DNA of 34,467 bases. Source: Pseudomonadota bacterium. GTDB taxonomy: Bacteria > Desulfobacterota > Desulfobacteria > Desulfobacterales > Desulfobacteraceae. Numbering within the stretch: the stretch's first letter is position 1; every line of letters starts with the position of its first letter. The position numbers and the translations under genes are program-made. The notes below the pieces were generated by a model that was not told where the DNA came from, ran no database searches, and saw nothing but the letters and a program-made list of their open reading frames with translations. The stretch is from the NCBI GenBank assembly GCA_018821715.1, contig JAHJLN010000308.1:1-34467 (forward strand). Direction: 5' to 3'. Of the stretch, positions 24,307 to 31,999 are shown piece by piece.

Positions 24307-25344
24307 TTATAAAGGCCCTTGAACTGAATCCAACCCTGTTTCTTCGTCTAAGTCAAACAATATATTCATGTTTTGTACCGCCTGGCCTGCCGCACCTTTT
24401 AAAAGGTTGTCAATCACGGATATCAGGATGATTTGTCCGGTTTTTTCATCAAGGTGGAATCCAATATCGCAGCAGTTCGTTCCCTTGACATGTGAAATAG
24501 CCGGAAACATGCCCTTGTCAAGTATTTTGACAAAAGATTCATTGCCATAATATGCATCGTAGATTTCTCTAATATTATTGTCGGTTACAGTGTCGGTTAC
24601 TTGAGCATAAATTGTTGAAAGCATTCCCCTTGTCAGGGGCAATAGGTGTGGGACAAAGGTTATGGCCACGCTCTTTTGTGTATATAAGCTTAAAATTTCA
24701 TTTATTTCAGGCGTATGCCGGTGGTTTCCAATTTTATAGGCCAAAAAGGATTCATTGACTTCGCAAAAATGAGTAGAAAGCGATAGAGATCGCCCTGCAC
24801 CGCTTACACCGGATTTTGAATCTGAAATAATGCCTTCAGGCCGGATCAATCCTTCCTTCAAAAGAGGAAGCAAGGGTAACAGAATGCTTGTCGGATAACA
24901 GCCCGGGTTGCCAACAAGGTTGGATGTTTTAATCGAGTCCCTGTATATTTCGCAAAGCCCGTACACACTTTGTTTTAAAAGATGCTTTGATGTATGTTCC
25001 TGGTAAGCTGATTCATATGCAGCAGCAGTTGTAAACCTGTAGTCGGCAGACAAATCAATAACTTTTATATTATGTTCCAGCAGAGTAGGCACGTGGTTCA
25101 TTGATATTTTGTGTGGCAACGCTAAAAACATGACATCTATTTTTTGAGCAAGGGATTTAATATCTAAATCTTGGCAAATAAGATTTTCAAACCCTCTCAT
25201 GGAAGGAAAGATATCTGTCAAAGATTTGCCTTTATAACTGTTAGACGTAACCGCACACAATTTTGCTTTTGGATGATTTGAAATCAGTTTGACCAGCTCA
25301 ACGCCTGTATACCCTGATGCTCCTGCAATGCCTACGTTAATCAT
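24307..25344 (-). CDS. argC: N-acetyl-gamma-glutamyl-phosphate reductase
   Basis: ArgC performs the third step of arginine/ornithine synthesis, reducing N-acetylglutamyl phosphate with NADPH to the semialdehyde. In the 345 residues the nucleotide motif GASGYTG (8-14) and the catalytic cysteine C149 in GNPGCYPTS are clear, as is the HRHTPEI segment. Length is normal for the non-fused bacterial enzyme. AAGGAACC precedes the ATG. It lies 62 bp after the macro-domain gene and 49 bp before the M23 gene. No other arg genes are in the window, but agmatinase and the cyclodeaminase-family enzyme act on compounds derived from this pathway. Confidence 0.97.
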   Translation of the reverse strand: MINVGIAGASGYTGVELVKLISNHPKAKLCAVTSNSYKGKSLTDIFPSMRGFENLICQDLDIKSLAQKIDVMFLALPHKISMNHVPTLLEHNIKVIDLSADYRFTTAAAYESAYQEHTSKHLLKQSVYGLCEIYRDSIKTSNLVGNPGCYPTSILLPLLPLLKEGLIRPEGIISDSKSGVSGAGRSLSLSTHFCEVNESFLAYKIGNHRHTPEINEILSLYTQKSVAITFVPHLLPLTRGMLSTIYAQVTDTVTDNNIREIYDAYYGNESFVKILDKGMFPAISHVKGTNCCDIGFHLDEKTGQIILISVIDNLLKGAAGQAVQNMNILFDLDEETGLDSVQGPL

Positions 25345-25406
25345 ATGGTTCCTTATGGTCTAAATTTTTTTTAAGCCTTTTGCTTTAGCAGATAGAAGTG
25401 TTCTTT

Positions 25407-25874
25407 TCAAGAATCAAATAGAACGTATTCTACTAAAGTATGATCTTCTCCTTGAAGTTCTTTGTTAATAATACAGGATATCACGTCCCAGTCACCTTTT
25501 GCAAGCCCCGCACCAATTTTGGGATACGCGATTCTCAAGGTTGCAAAATTTTTCTTTATACGGGAAAACAGTTTTTGGACAGCATCATAATCAACCAGTA
25601 CCCCATGGCCTGAAAAATCATATTGGGTATAGCCGTTCACAATGGTGAAAATTTTGCCGTTTTTTTCAATGTATGCCAAGGAGTAAGTTCCCAGTTTTTC
25701 TTTTTCCCCCATTCCTGTTTTTAGATCAGCTTGATAGGCCTCGGGGAAATTGTCTCTGATCAGTTTTGCAATACCTGCACCCATACTGCAAAAGCAGTTA
25801 CACCCATGGACGATTATATCAAACCTTCCGGTTTGAGCCAGTTGAATCAGGTCTCCTTTTAATATCTTCATCAT
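25407..25874 (-). CDS. Stand-alone macro-domain protein (Poa1p/Appr-1''-p processing type)
   Basis: From the ATG at 25872-25874 the protein is a single macro domain of 155 residues. The ADP-ribose site shows GDLI (7-10), HGCNCFCSMGAGIA (23-36) and the phosphate loop YPKIGAGLAKGDWD (117-130). Such domains bind ADP-ribose and may remove it from proteins, nucleic acids or ADP-ribose-1''-phosphate. The GDWD ending resembles Poa1p-like proteins. A TTG at 25889 would extend the frame, but the strong GGAGG is then inside the gene, so 25874 is preferred. No ADP-ribosyltransferase toxin gene is adjacent. Upstream is a mostly non-coding region. Confidence 0.88.
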   Translation of the reverse strand: MMKILKGDLIQLAQTGRFDIIVHGCNCFCSMGAGIAKLIRDNFPEAYQADLKTGMGEKEKLGTYSLAYIEKNGKIFTIVNGYTQYDFSGHGVLVDYDAVQKLFSRIKKNFATLRIAYPKIGAGLAKGDWDVISCIINKELQGEDHTLVEYVLFDS

Positions 25875-25942
25875 CAAATTGTCCTCCAATTAACAATAGT
25901 TGATGCAAAAAATGTTCCTTTAAACAGATCTGCCATTTATTT

Positions 25943-26098
25943 ATGCCGGGATTCTTTGATATTCAAGCAAAAGACAGAACACTATCCTGTCGGTTAAGCG
26001 ATTATTATGACAGAGTTCAGAGGGTAAGCGTCAAAAATATCCATACCCGTGTCAAAAGCAAAAGATATGATTATCCATTGATAGCTGATGATATTTAA
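25943..26098 (+). CDS. Doubtful small ORF, 51 residues, possible gene remnant
   Basis: Translating by hand gives a 51-residue frame that begins MPGFFDIQAKD and contains SDYYDRVQRV and KSKRYDYPL. It is rich in charged and tyrosine residues and has no signal or membrane segment. The opening words are faintly like the MPGFFD-type N-terminus of some IS5-group transposases, but the rest does not follow one, so this may be chance. No ribosome binding site precedes the ATG and no promoter is evident. It may be a remnant or no gene at all. Confidence 0.2.
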   Translation: MPGFFDIQAKDRTLSCRLSDYYDRVQRVSVKNIHTRVKSKRYDYPLIADDI

Positions 26099-26157
26099 TC
26101 AAACTGATGACTATTAAGCCATTTGAATCTAAAATCAAATTATTTTTAAAGGAAATG

Positions 26158-26183
26158 AAAAAGCGGTTTTTTTACCGCTTTTT
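26158..26183. terminator. Intrinsic terminator of the aap operon
   Basis: AAAAAGCGGT (26158-26167) pairs perfectly with ACCGCTTTTT (26174-26183) around a T6 loop, with extra T after it on the plus strand and A/T tracts suiting both directions. It begins about 30 bp past the aapP stop and is the strongest terminator in the window. Confidence 0.88.
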
Positions 26184-26212
26184 TTAAATATAAACTGAAA
26201 TAATAATCCGTA

Positions 26213-26986
26213 CTAATGAAGAATCTGGCTTAAAAACATTTTGGTTCTGTCATTTTGAGGATTGTTGAAAAACGCTTCAGGTTCGTTCTCTTCGATAATT
26301 TGTCCTTCATCCATGAACAGAACCCTGTGGGCGACACTTTTTGCAAACCCCATTTCATGGGTGACAACAATCATGGTCATCCCATCCTGTGCCAGGCTTA
26401 TCATAACATCAAGAACTTCTTTTACCATTTCAGGATCAAGGGCTGAAGTCGCTTCATCAAACAGCATGATATTGGGTTTCATGCAAAGGCTTCTGGCAAT
26501 TGCCACGCGCTGCTGCTGTCCACCGGATAACTGGCCCGGAAATTTTGCCGCCTGTTCTGCAATCTGAACTTTTTCCAGATAAACCATTGCGATTTCTTCA
26601 GCCTCTTTTTTGGGTGTTTTTCTTACCCATATGGGGCCTAATGTTAAATTTTCAAGAATGGTAAGATGGGGGAACAGGTTGAAATGCTGAAAAACCATTC
26701 CAACTTCAGATCTGACTTTTTCAATATTTTTAAGGTCCTTGGTCAGTTCAATACCATCAACAATTATCTGTCCTTTCTGGTGTTCCTCAAGCCTGTTTAT
26801 ACATCTTATCAGTGTTGATTTTCCTGATCCGGACGGACCGCAGACAACAATCCGCTCTCTTTTTTTGACATCAAGATTAATATTGTTTAATACATGAAAA
26901 TCACCGTACCATTTATGCATATCGACAATTTTAATGACAGTGTCTTCACTTGAAATATCAACTTTTTTTGTATTTTCTTGGCTCAT
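26213..26986 (-). CDS. aapP: General L-amino-acid ABC transporter, ATPase AapP
   Basis: This 257-residue ATPase energises the Aap importer. It has Walker [10 protein letters not shown] (50-58), the Q-loop at FQHFNLFPH (99-107), the signature LSGGQQQR (153-160), Walker B MLFDEA (174-179) and the H-loop [16 protein letters not shown] and the overall sequence are typical of polar amino-acid transporters (GlnQ/HisP group). It is 37 bp after aapM and is the last gene of the operon, followed by a strong terminator. It acts on the cytoplasmic face with AapQ and AapM. Confidence 0.95.
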   Translation of the reverse strand: MSQENTKKVDISSEDTVIKIVDMHKWYGDFHVLNNINLDVKKRERIVVCGPSGSGKSTLIRCINRLEEHQKGQIIVDGIELTKDLKNIEKVRSEVGMVFQHFNLFPHLTILENLTLGPIWVRKTPKKEAEEIAMVYLEKVQIAEQAAKFPGQLSGGQQQRVAIARSLCMKPNIMLFDEATSALDPEMVKEVLDVMISLAQDGMTMIVVTHEMGFAKSVAHRVLFMDEGQIIEENEPEAFFNNPQNDRTKMFLSQILH

Positions 26987-27023
26987 AAATCATCGCTTTG
27001 TAAATAATAAAGGTTAATCATAA

Positions 27024-28121
27024 TTATTCTAAACTTGTATCAAGTTCTTTTTCCAGTTTTCTACTGTAGTTGGACATAAAAAAGCAGCAGATAAAATAAA
27101 TGAGCGCTAAAAATATATATGCTTCTGCTGAAAATCCCATCCATTTTGGTTCTGACAAGGTTGATTGTGTTGTTTTTAATAAATCATATAATCCAATGAT
27201 AACCACAAGGGATGTATCTTTAAAAGCTGAAATTAAAACGCTGACAGAGGGTGGAATGACAATTTTCAATGCCTGGGGCAGAATAACCAGTCTCATGGTC
27301 TGTGAATAATTCAATCCAATGGCATCAGCAGCTTCAAACTGGCCTTTATTCATTCCCTGCAATCCGCCCCTTACCACCTCTGCAATATAGGCTGCCGTAA
27401 ACATGATAATGGCAACCTGAGCTCTCAAGATGCCATTTATGGATACACCTTCGGGCAGAAATAAAGGGAATACGACAGATGACATGAACAATAAACTGAT
27501 TAGAGGAACACCCCGTATGAGTTCAATATAAAAAATACAGAAGGTTTTAATCACCGGCATCTTTGATTGTCGCCCCAGGGCTAGAAGAATACCTAACGGG
27601 TATGCAGCGGTTAAACCAAAAACCGATAAAAGCAATGTAAGGATAATACCGCCCCATTGACCAATATCAACGGGTGCAAGTCCGAAAACCCCGCCTTTTA
27701 GCAATATTCCCATAATAACCAATGAAATAATCCAGGCGTATCCAAGAATTGCATTCCAAAAGTTTCTGTTTCGGCTTAACACCAGTAATGATATCAGCAT
27801 GAAAATGGCGGTTACAGGGCGCCACAGGATATCCTGGGGATAAAATCCAAAAAGAATCACCTTGTAATTACTTGAAATAATGGACCAGCAAGCACCGCCG
27901 CCATTTCCTCTACAGTCTGCATCCGGAAGCCAGGTACTGTCAATTAACGCCCATTTTAAAAAAGGAAGAACTGAAAACCATAAGATACTGAGAATAAGGA
28001 GGGTTAAAATCGTATTTACCGGACTGGAAAATAAATTTTTCCTCATCCATCCCAGAATCCCAATATTTGATATTGGCGGTTTAATTGTCACCATAGTTTC
28101 GTTTATTGCATGTAATTCCAT
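27024..28121 (-). CDS. aapM: General L-amino-acid ABC transporter, permease AapM
   Basis: The 365-residue permease has an N-terminal span followed by a large periplasmic part with CRGNGGGACWSI, seen in AapM/BztC proteins. A typical inner-membrane transport core comes last. The coupling segment EAADAIGLNYSQTMRLVILPQA (about 261-282) is the EAA loop that contacts the ATPase. Its length exceeds simple HisM-type permeases and fits the Aap/Bzt group. It lies 20 bp after aapQ and 37 bp before aapP. With AapQ it forms the heterodimeric channel for many L-amino acids. Confidence 0.94.
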   Translation of the reverse strand: MELHAINETMVTIKPPISNIGILGWMRKNLFSSPVNTILTLLILSILWFSVLPFLKWALIDSTWLPDADCRGNGGGACWSIISSNYKVILFGFYPQDILWRPVTAIFMLISLLVLSRNRNFWNAILGYAWIISLVIMGILLKGGVFGLAPVDIGQWGGIILTLLLSVFGLTAAYPLGILLALGRQSKMPVIKTFCIFYIELIRGVPLISLLFMSSVVFPLFLPEGVSINGILRAQVAIIMFTAAYIAEVVRGGLQGMNKGQFEAADAIGLNYSQTMRLVILPQALKIVIPPSVSVLISAFKDTSLVVIIGLYDLLKTTQSTLSEPKWMGFSAEAYIFLALIYFICCFFMSNYSRKLEKELDTSLE

Positions 28122-28141
28122 AAAGCCCTATTTTGCTATCC

Positions 28142-29314
28142 TCACCTTTCCACAATGGCCATTTTTTTATTATACCAGTTCATAAAGGCAGAAGTAGATA
28201 AACTGAAGATAAGATAGACGATCATGATGAGCATAACACCTTCAATTGCCTGTCCTGTCTGATTGATAGCGGTTCCGGCAACGGAAACAAAATCCGGGAA
28301 CCCGATTGCCACAGCAAGAGAACTGTTCTTTGTTAAATTGAGCATCTGGCTTGTTAATGGCGGAATAATAACCCTTAATGCCTGGGGCAGAATGATGAGA
28401 TTTAAAACCTGTCCTGGTTTTAAGCCTATCGCGATTGCAGCTTCAGTCTGACCTTTGGAGACGGACTGAATCCCGGCTCGAACCACTTCTGCAACAAAGG
28501 CTGCCGTATATAAAACAAGTCCTAAAAGAAGGGCAGCAAACTCAGGACTTATCGATAATCCGCCCTTAAAATTAAATCCTTTTAATACGGGAACATTCAT
28601 ATCAGTCGGCATTCCAGCAATTAACCAGCACAGGAAAGGAAATCCAATTAACAAAAGGATGGAAGTATAAAAAACAGGAAAGATTTCACCGGTTAAACTC
28701 TGTCTTTTTTTAGCCCATTTTTTTATGAAGAAAATGATAATCACAGCAATGATAACGGCAACAGCCATATATTTGTAAACAGGATGTGCCTGTGGTATGC
28801 CGAAGATCAGTCCCCTGTTGCATAAAAACAACCCTTTAAATGGACTTATGGCATCTCTGGGTCCTGGCAGCATTTCATAAAAAAATGCATACCAGAAAAA
28901 AAGTTGCAATAAGACCGGTATATCCTGGAAGAGTTCAATATATCCTGTAGCACATTTATTGACCAGCCAGTTTTTTGACAACCTGGCAATTCCGAGAAAT
29001 GTTCCTAAAATAACCGTCAGGATCACGCCGATAAAGGATACCATCAGGGTGTTTAAAAAACCGACCCAAAGGGCTTTGGCATACTTGTCGGCTGCTGAAT
29101 ACTCAATTAAAGACTCTCCGATTTCAAACGCAGCCTCATTATTTAAGAATCCAAATCCTGTTGCAATGGATTGCCTTTCCAGATTGGTCATTGTGTTGGA
29201 AATAAGGTACCATGCAACAAAGGCGAACAAGCAGGCCGCTCCAAACTGATAAAGAATGGAACGTTTATCAGGATCATACCAGAACGATATGGTGTCAGTA
29301 TTTTTAGTCGTCAT
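28142..29314 (-). CDS. aapQ: General L-amino-acid ABC transporter, permease AapQ
   Basis: The 390 residues match AapQ/BztB. An N-terminal span (about 25-42) and the segment GFGFLNNEAAFEIGESLI come first. A second block of spans follows, with GYIELFQDIPVLLQLFFWY. The ATPase-coupling loop is EAAIAIGLKPGQVLNLIILP, and the closing segment contains LTKNSSLAVAIGFPD. It lies 87 bp downstream of aapJ, beyond a long hairpin that probably lowers its expression relative to the binding protein, and 20 bp before aapM. Confidence 0.95.
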   Translation of the reverse strand: MTTKNTDTISFWYDPDKRSILYQFGAACLFAFVAWYLISNTMTNLERQSIATGFGFLNNEAAFEIGESLIEYSAADKYAKALWVGFLNTLMVSFIGVILTVILGTFLGIARLSKNWLVNKCATGYIELFQDIPVLLQLFFWYAFFYEMLPGPRDAISPFKGLFLCNRGLIFGIPQAHPVYKYMAVAVIIAVIIIFFIKKWAKKRQSLTGEIFPVFYTSILLLIGFPFLCWLIAGMPTDMNVPVLKGFNFKGGLSISPEFAALLLGLVLYTAAFVAEVVRAGIQSVSKGQTEAAIAIGLKPGQVLNLIILPQALRVIIPPLTSQMLNLTKNSSLAVAIGFPDFVSVAGTAINQTGQAIEGVMLIMIVYLIFSLSTSAFMNWYNKKMAIVER

Positions 29315-29354
29315 AGCATTATTCAGTATACTTTTTTAACTGCTTTTAAAAAGA

Positions 29355-29388
29355 AAATTATGGTGCAATTTTCATTGCACCATAATTT
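29355..29388. terminator. Intercistronic hairpin between aapJ and aapQ
   Basis: A perfect 15-bp stem (29355-29369 with 29374-29388) closes on a 4-base loop; the core arm reads ATTATGGTGCAAT. In the minus direction it is followed by TCTTTTT. It lies 13 bp beyond the aapJ stop and inside the operon. It would act as a partial terminator and as a 3'-end stabiliser of aapJ mRNA, giving more binding protein than permease. Confidence 0.75.
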
Positions 29389-29401
29389 AATGCATTAACT
29401 A

Positions 29402-30415
29402 TTACTTGAATGGAGGAGAATACATCAATCCGCCATTTGTCCACAGCGCATTCAGTCCTCTTTCAATACCCAGCTGGGTATTGACCCCTACGTTTCTTTC
29501 AAAGATTTCACCATAGTTGCCCACCATTTTAATGATGTTGTAGGCAAATTTTTCGTCAAGACCGAGAGCTTTTCCATTGCCTTCAGTAACGCCTAAAAAT
29601 CTTTGTATTTTAGGATTTTCACTCTTGAGCATTTCATCCACATTTGCAGAGGTAATACCAAGTTCTTCAGCATTGATTAAAGCGAGGACGGAATAATTGA
29701 CAATATCTTTCCACTGGTTGTCACCGTGTCTTACAGCAGGAGCCAGCGGTTCTTTTGAAATGATTTCAGGAAGGATCATGTAATCAGCAGGATTTGGAGC
29801 AACAGCGCGCTGGCCTGCAAGCTGGGATGCATCAGACGTTAAGCAGTCGCATCTGCCGGCAAAAAAAGCCTTGTTCAGTTCAGCTGTGTTTTCAATAACA
29901 ACCGGGTTCATTTTCATTCCGTTTGCCCTGAAATAATCAGCAGCATTCAATTCAGTCGTGGTTCCCGGAAGAACACAGACGGTTGCACCATCCAGTTCCT
30001 TGGCACTTTTTAACCCCAGCTTTTTGGGAACAAGAAATCCCTGACCGTCATAATAATTGACTACGGCAAAATCAAGGCCAAGGGCGGTGTCCCGGCTTAA
30101 GGTCTGGGTAGCATTCCTGAAAAGAACGTCGATTTCTCCTGACTGTAAAGCTGTAAATCTTGTTTTTGCGGTCAGGGGGGTATATTTTAATTTGTCAGGA
30201 TCTCCAAAAACAGCCGCAGAAAGGGCTCTGGCACAATCAACATCAAGACCTTTCCAGACACCTTTATCATCTGCTCTTCCAAAACCGAAAACACTGCCGT
30301 TGACCCCTACCTGGATAAACCCCTTTGCTTTCACATCATCGAGTGTTCCAGCCATGGCAACTGCTGACATGGCAAGAACGGTAACACAAACAGCTAACAA
30401 TTTTAATAGCTTCAT
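29402..30415 (-). CDS. aapJ: General L-amino-acid ABC transporter, periplasmic binding protein AapJ
   Basis: The 337-residue protein starts with a signal peptide (about 1-22: MKLL, a hydrophobic core, then AMA before GTLDDVK). It then follows the AapJ/BztA family closely: GFIQVGVNGSVFGFG, WKGLDVDCARALSAAVFGD, LTAKTRFTALQSGEIDVLFR, TVCVLPGTTTELN and the C-terminal GGLMYSPPFK. It captures diverse L-amino acids in the periplasm. GGGGAG precedes the ATG. It is the first gene of the aapJQMP operon; a TATAAT-like -10 is visible about 110 bp upstream, but no matching -35. Confidence 0.96.
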   Translation of the reverse strand: MKLLKLLAVCVTVLAMSAVAMAGTLDDVKAKGFIQVGVNGSVFGFGRADDKGVWKGLDVDCARALSAAVFGDPDKLKYTPLTAKTRFTALQSGEIDVLFRNATQTLSRDTALGLDFAVVNYYDGQGFLVPKKLGLKSAKELDGATVCVLPGTTTELNAADYFRANGMKMNPVVIENTAELNKAFFAGRCDCLTSDASQLAGQRAVAPNPADYMILPEIISKEPLAPAVRHGDNQWKDIVNYSVLALINAEELGITSANVDEMLKSENPKIQRFLGVTEGNGKALGLDEKFAYNIIKMVGNYGEIFERNVGVNTQLGIERGLNALWTNGGLMYSPPFK

Positions 30416-30652
30416 AGATACTCCCCTTCATCTAATGAGATTAAATAATTTGGCGCAATTCAGTAAGAATTACACCGGACATTAGTATTACTTGATTTAT
30501 TTACACCTCTGCAACTTTTAGCACATTATAAATATTTTTCAAGAGGTTTATTGAATGGTATGATATTTACATAGCTTTATGAGGGTAAAAGAAATGTAAT
30601 AATAAAAAAAAACAATGTTAACTCAATAAAATAGAACTTATATTAATTAGTT

Positions 30653-31312
30653 ATGATGACGTATATAAAAGCATTGAGAGAACCTGTAAATGCGATATCC
30701 CATATGGCAGGCGCACTTGCATCAATCGTCGGATTGACGATTTTGGTCGTATTTGCTGCCATAAGGGCGGATGCATGGCACGTGGTTTCCTTTGCCATCT
30801 TTGGAACCAGTTTGATTTTAATGTATACCTCAAGTTTCCTTTATCATGGGCTTAAGATATCTGAAAACGCATTGCAGGTTTTTCGAAAGATTGATCATAT
30901 TATGATTTTTATGGTCATTGCCGGATCATATACGCCCATTTGCCTTGTCCCTTTGCGCGGCCCCTGGGGATGGAGTATTTTCGGTACGGTCTGGGGCATT
31001 GCAATTTTGGGAATAGGGTTAAAGATTTTTGCCATGGATGTTCCCAGGTGGATTTCCACCCTGATTTATCTGATCATGGGATGGCTGTGCGTGATAGCCA
31101 TTTATCCCCTTGTAAAAATGCTGGACCCGATCCCTATTTTCTGGCTGGCTTTAGGCGGACTGTTTTACAGTGTCGGGGCCATTATCTATTCTGTGAAAAA
31201 ACCCGACCCTTTTCCCGGCATATTTGGATTTCATGAGATATGGCATTTGTTTGTATTGTTGGGAAGTGGGGCTCATTTCTGGCTTGTATTTAAATATCTG
31301 ATGTATATATAA
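30653..31312 (+). CDS. Hemolysin III/PAQR-family seven-helix membrane protein
   Basis: The 219-residue protein has seven hydrophobic spans. It also has the hallmark residues of the family: EPVNAISHMAG at the start, SSFLYHG, FRKIDHIMIF, and HEIWHLFVLLGSGAHF at the end. The histidines and aspartate form a zinc site in the adiponectin-receptor relatives, which have ceramidase-like activity. The bacterial substrate is unknown, and haemolysis is not implied by the family name alone. Two adjacent ATGs (30653 and 30656) could start it; the ribosome site is weak. It is divergent from aapJ, with 237 bp between them. Confidence 0.92.
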   Translation: MMTYIKALREPVNAISHMAGALASIVGLTILVVFAAIRADAWHVVSFAIFGTSLILMYTSSFLYHGLKISENALQVFRKIDHIMIFMVIAGSYTPICLVPLRGPWGWSIFGTVWGIAILGIGLKIFAMDVPRWISTLIYLIMGWLCVIAIYPLVKMLDPIPIFWLALGGLFYSVGAIIYSVKKPDPFPGIFGFHEIWHLFVLLGSGAHFWLVFKYLMYI

Positions 31313-31423
31313 GTCCTGTTTAATCTTGCGTATCTTTCATTGTAAAAAGCAATTATATCGGGTAGTATTTCTTCCTTGTGTGCTTATGGTTTAGCCATGG
31401 GTTTTTTTTGTCAGGGAGCAGAT

Positions 31424-31999
31424 ATGAAGATCACCAGCGTTAAAAAAATAACCGATTGTAAATTTTTAAACCTTTTTTCAATCCAATACGAAGATCAGAT
31501 AAACTGTGAAAAACAATGGATTTTTGCATCACGGTCGACGCAGTTAAACCCCCTTGAAAAAAAGCATAAAAGACCGGATGCAGTCGTTATTGTTGCGTTT
31601 CACATACAAGAAAAAAAGCTTGTTGTAATAAAGGAATTCAGGGTTGCCCTTGGCGGATATCAATATGGATTCCCGGCAGGGCTTGTTGATAAAGGCGAGT
31701 CTGTGGAACAGGCGGGGAAACGCGAACTGTTCGAGGAAACCGGTTTGAAAGTGACCCGGGTGTTAAAGCAGAGCCCGGCTATTTTTTCATCTTCAGGAAT
31801 GACCGATGAGTCCATAAGCCTTTTGTATGTTGAATGTGAAGGTCACCCCACAAACAGGTTCAATGAAGACTCGGAAGATATCCATGTGATGATGCTGTCA
31901 AGACAAGAGGCGTCAGATGTCGTCTGCGATAATCAAATCAAGTTTGATGTGAAATCCTGGATTATTTTGAATACCTTTGCCGTTCAGGGGAGCATTTAA
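31424..31999 (+). CDS. NUDIX hydrolase, ADP-ribose pyrophosphatase type
   Basis: From the ATG at 31424 the protein has 191 residues, with a perfect Nudix box from G86 to L108: G86, E92, then RELFEETG (100-107). The preceding KEFRVALGGYQYGFPAGLVD is typical of ADP-ribose and nucleoside-diphosphate-sugar hydrolases, which split ADP-ribose into AMP and ribose 5-phosphate. Substrate assignment remains an inference. A longer in-frame start at 31376 adds 16 poorly conserved residues; GGGAG stands 8 bases before 31424, so I prefer that start. It abuts the M48-TPR gene (TAAATG), so the two are co-expressed. Confidence 0.92.
   Translation: MKITSVKKITDCKFLNLFSIQYEDQINCEKQWIFASRSTQLNPLEKKHKRPDAVVIVAFHIQEKKLVVIKEFRVALGGYQYGFPAGLVDKGESVEQAGKRELFEETGLKVTRVLKQSPAIFSSSGMTDESISLLYVECEGHPTNRFNEDSEDIHVMMLSRQEASDVVCDNQIKFDVKSWIILNTFAVQGSI

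Larger units (their letters stand above)
25875..26212. other. Intergenic region: small ORF and terminator
   Basis: These 338 bp between the macro gene and aapP hold a doubtful 51-codon plus-strand ORF (25943-26098) and the strong hairpin at 26158-26183 that ends the aap operon. The rest is A+T-rich and shows no RNA gene or repeat that I can recognise. Confidence 0.55.

Noticed and set aside
25407-26098. DarTG-like toxin-antitoxin system at the macro-domain gene
   Set aside because: The adjacent small ORF is too short and lacks ADP-ribosyltransferase motifs. The macro protein looks like a Poa1p-type single domain rather than DarG with its extra C-terminal domain.
30057-30485. Plus-strand ORF of 142 codons over the aapJ start
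   Set aside because: It is antisense to the signal peptide and mature start of AapJ. Low-complexity composition and no family match point to a shadow frame.
30416-30652. Search for a sigma-54 promoter ahead of aapJ
   Set aside because: A TTGCA-like element exists on the minus strand, but no GG dinucleotide lies at the required distance. Only a TATAAT-like -10 with no good -35 was seen.
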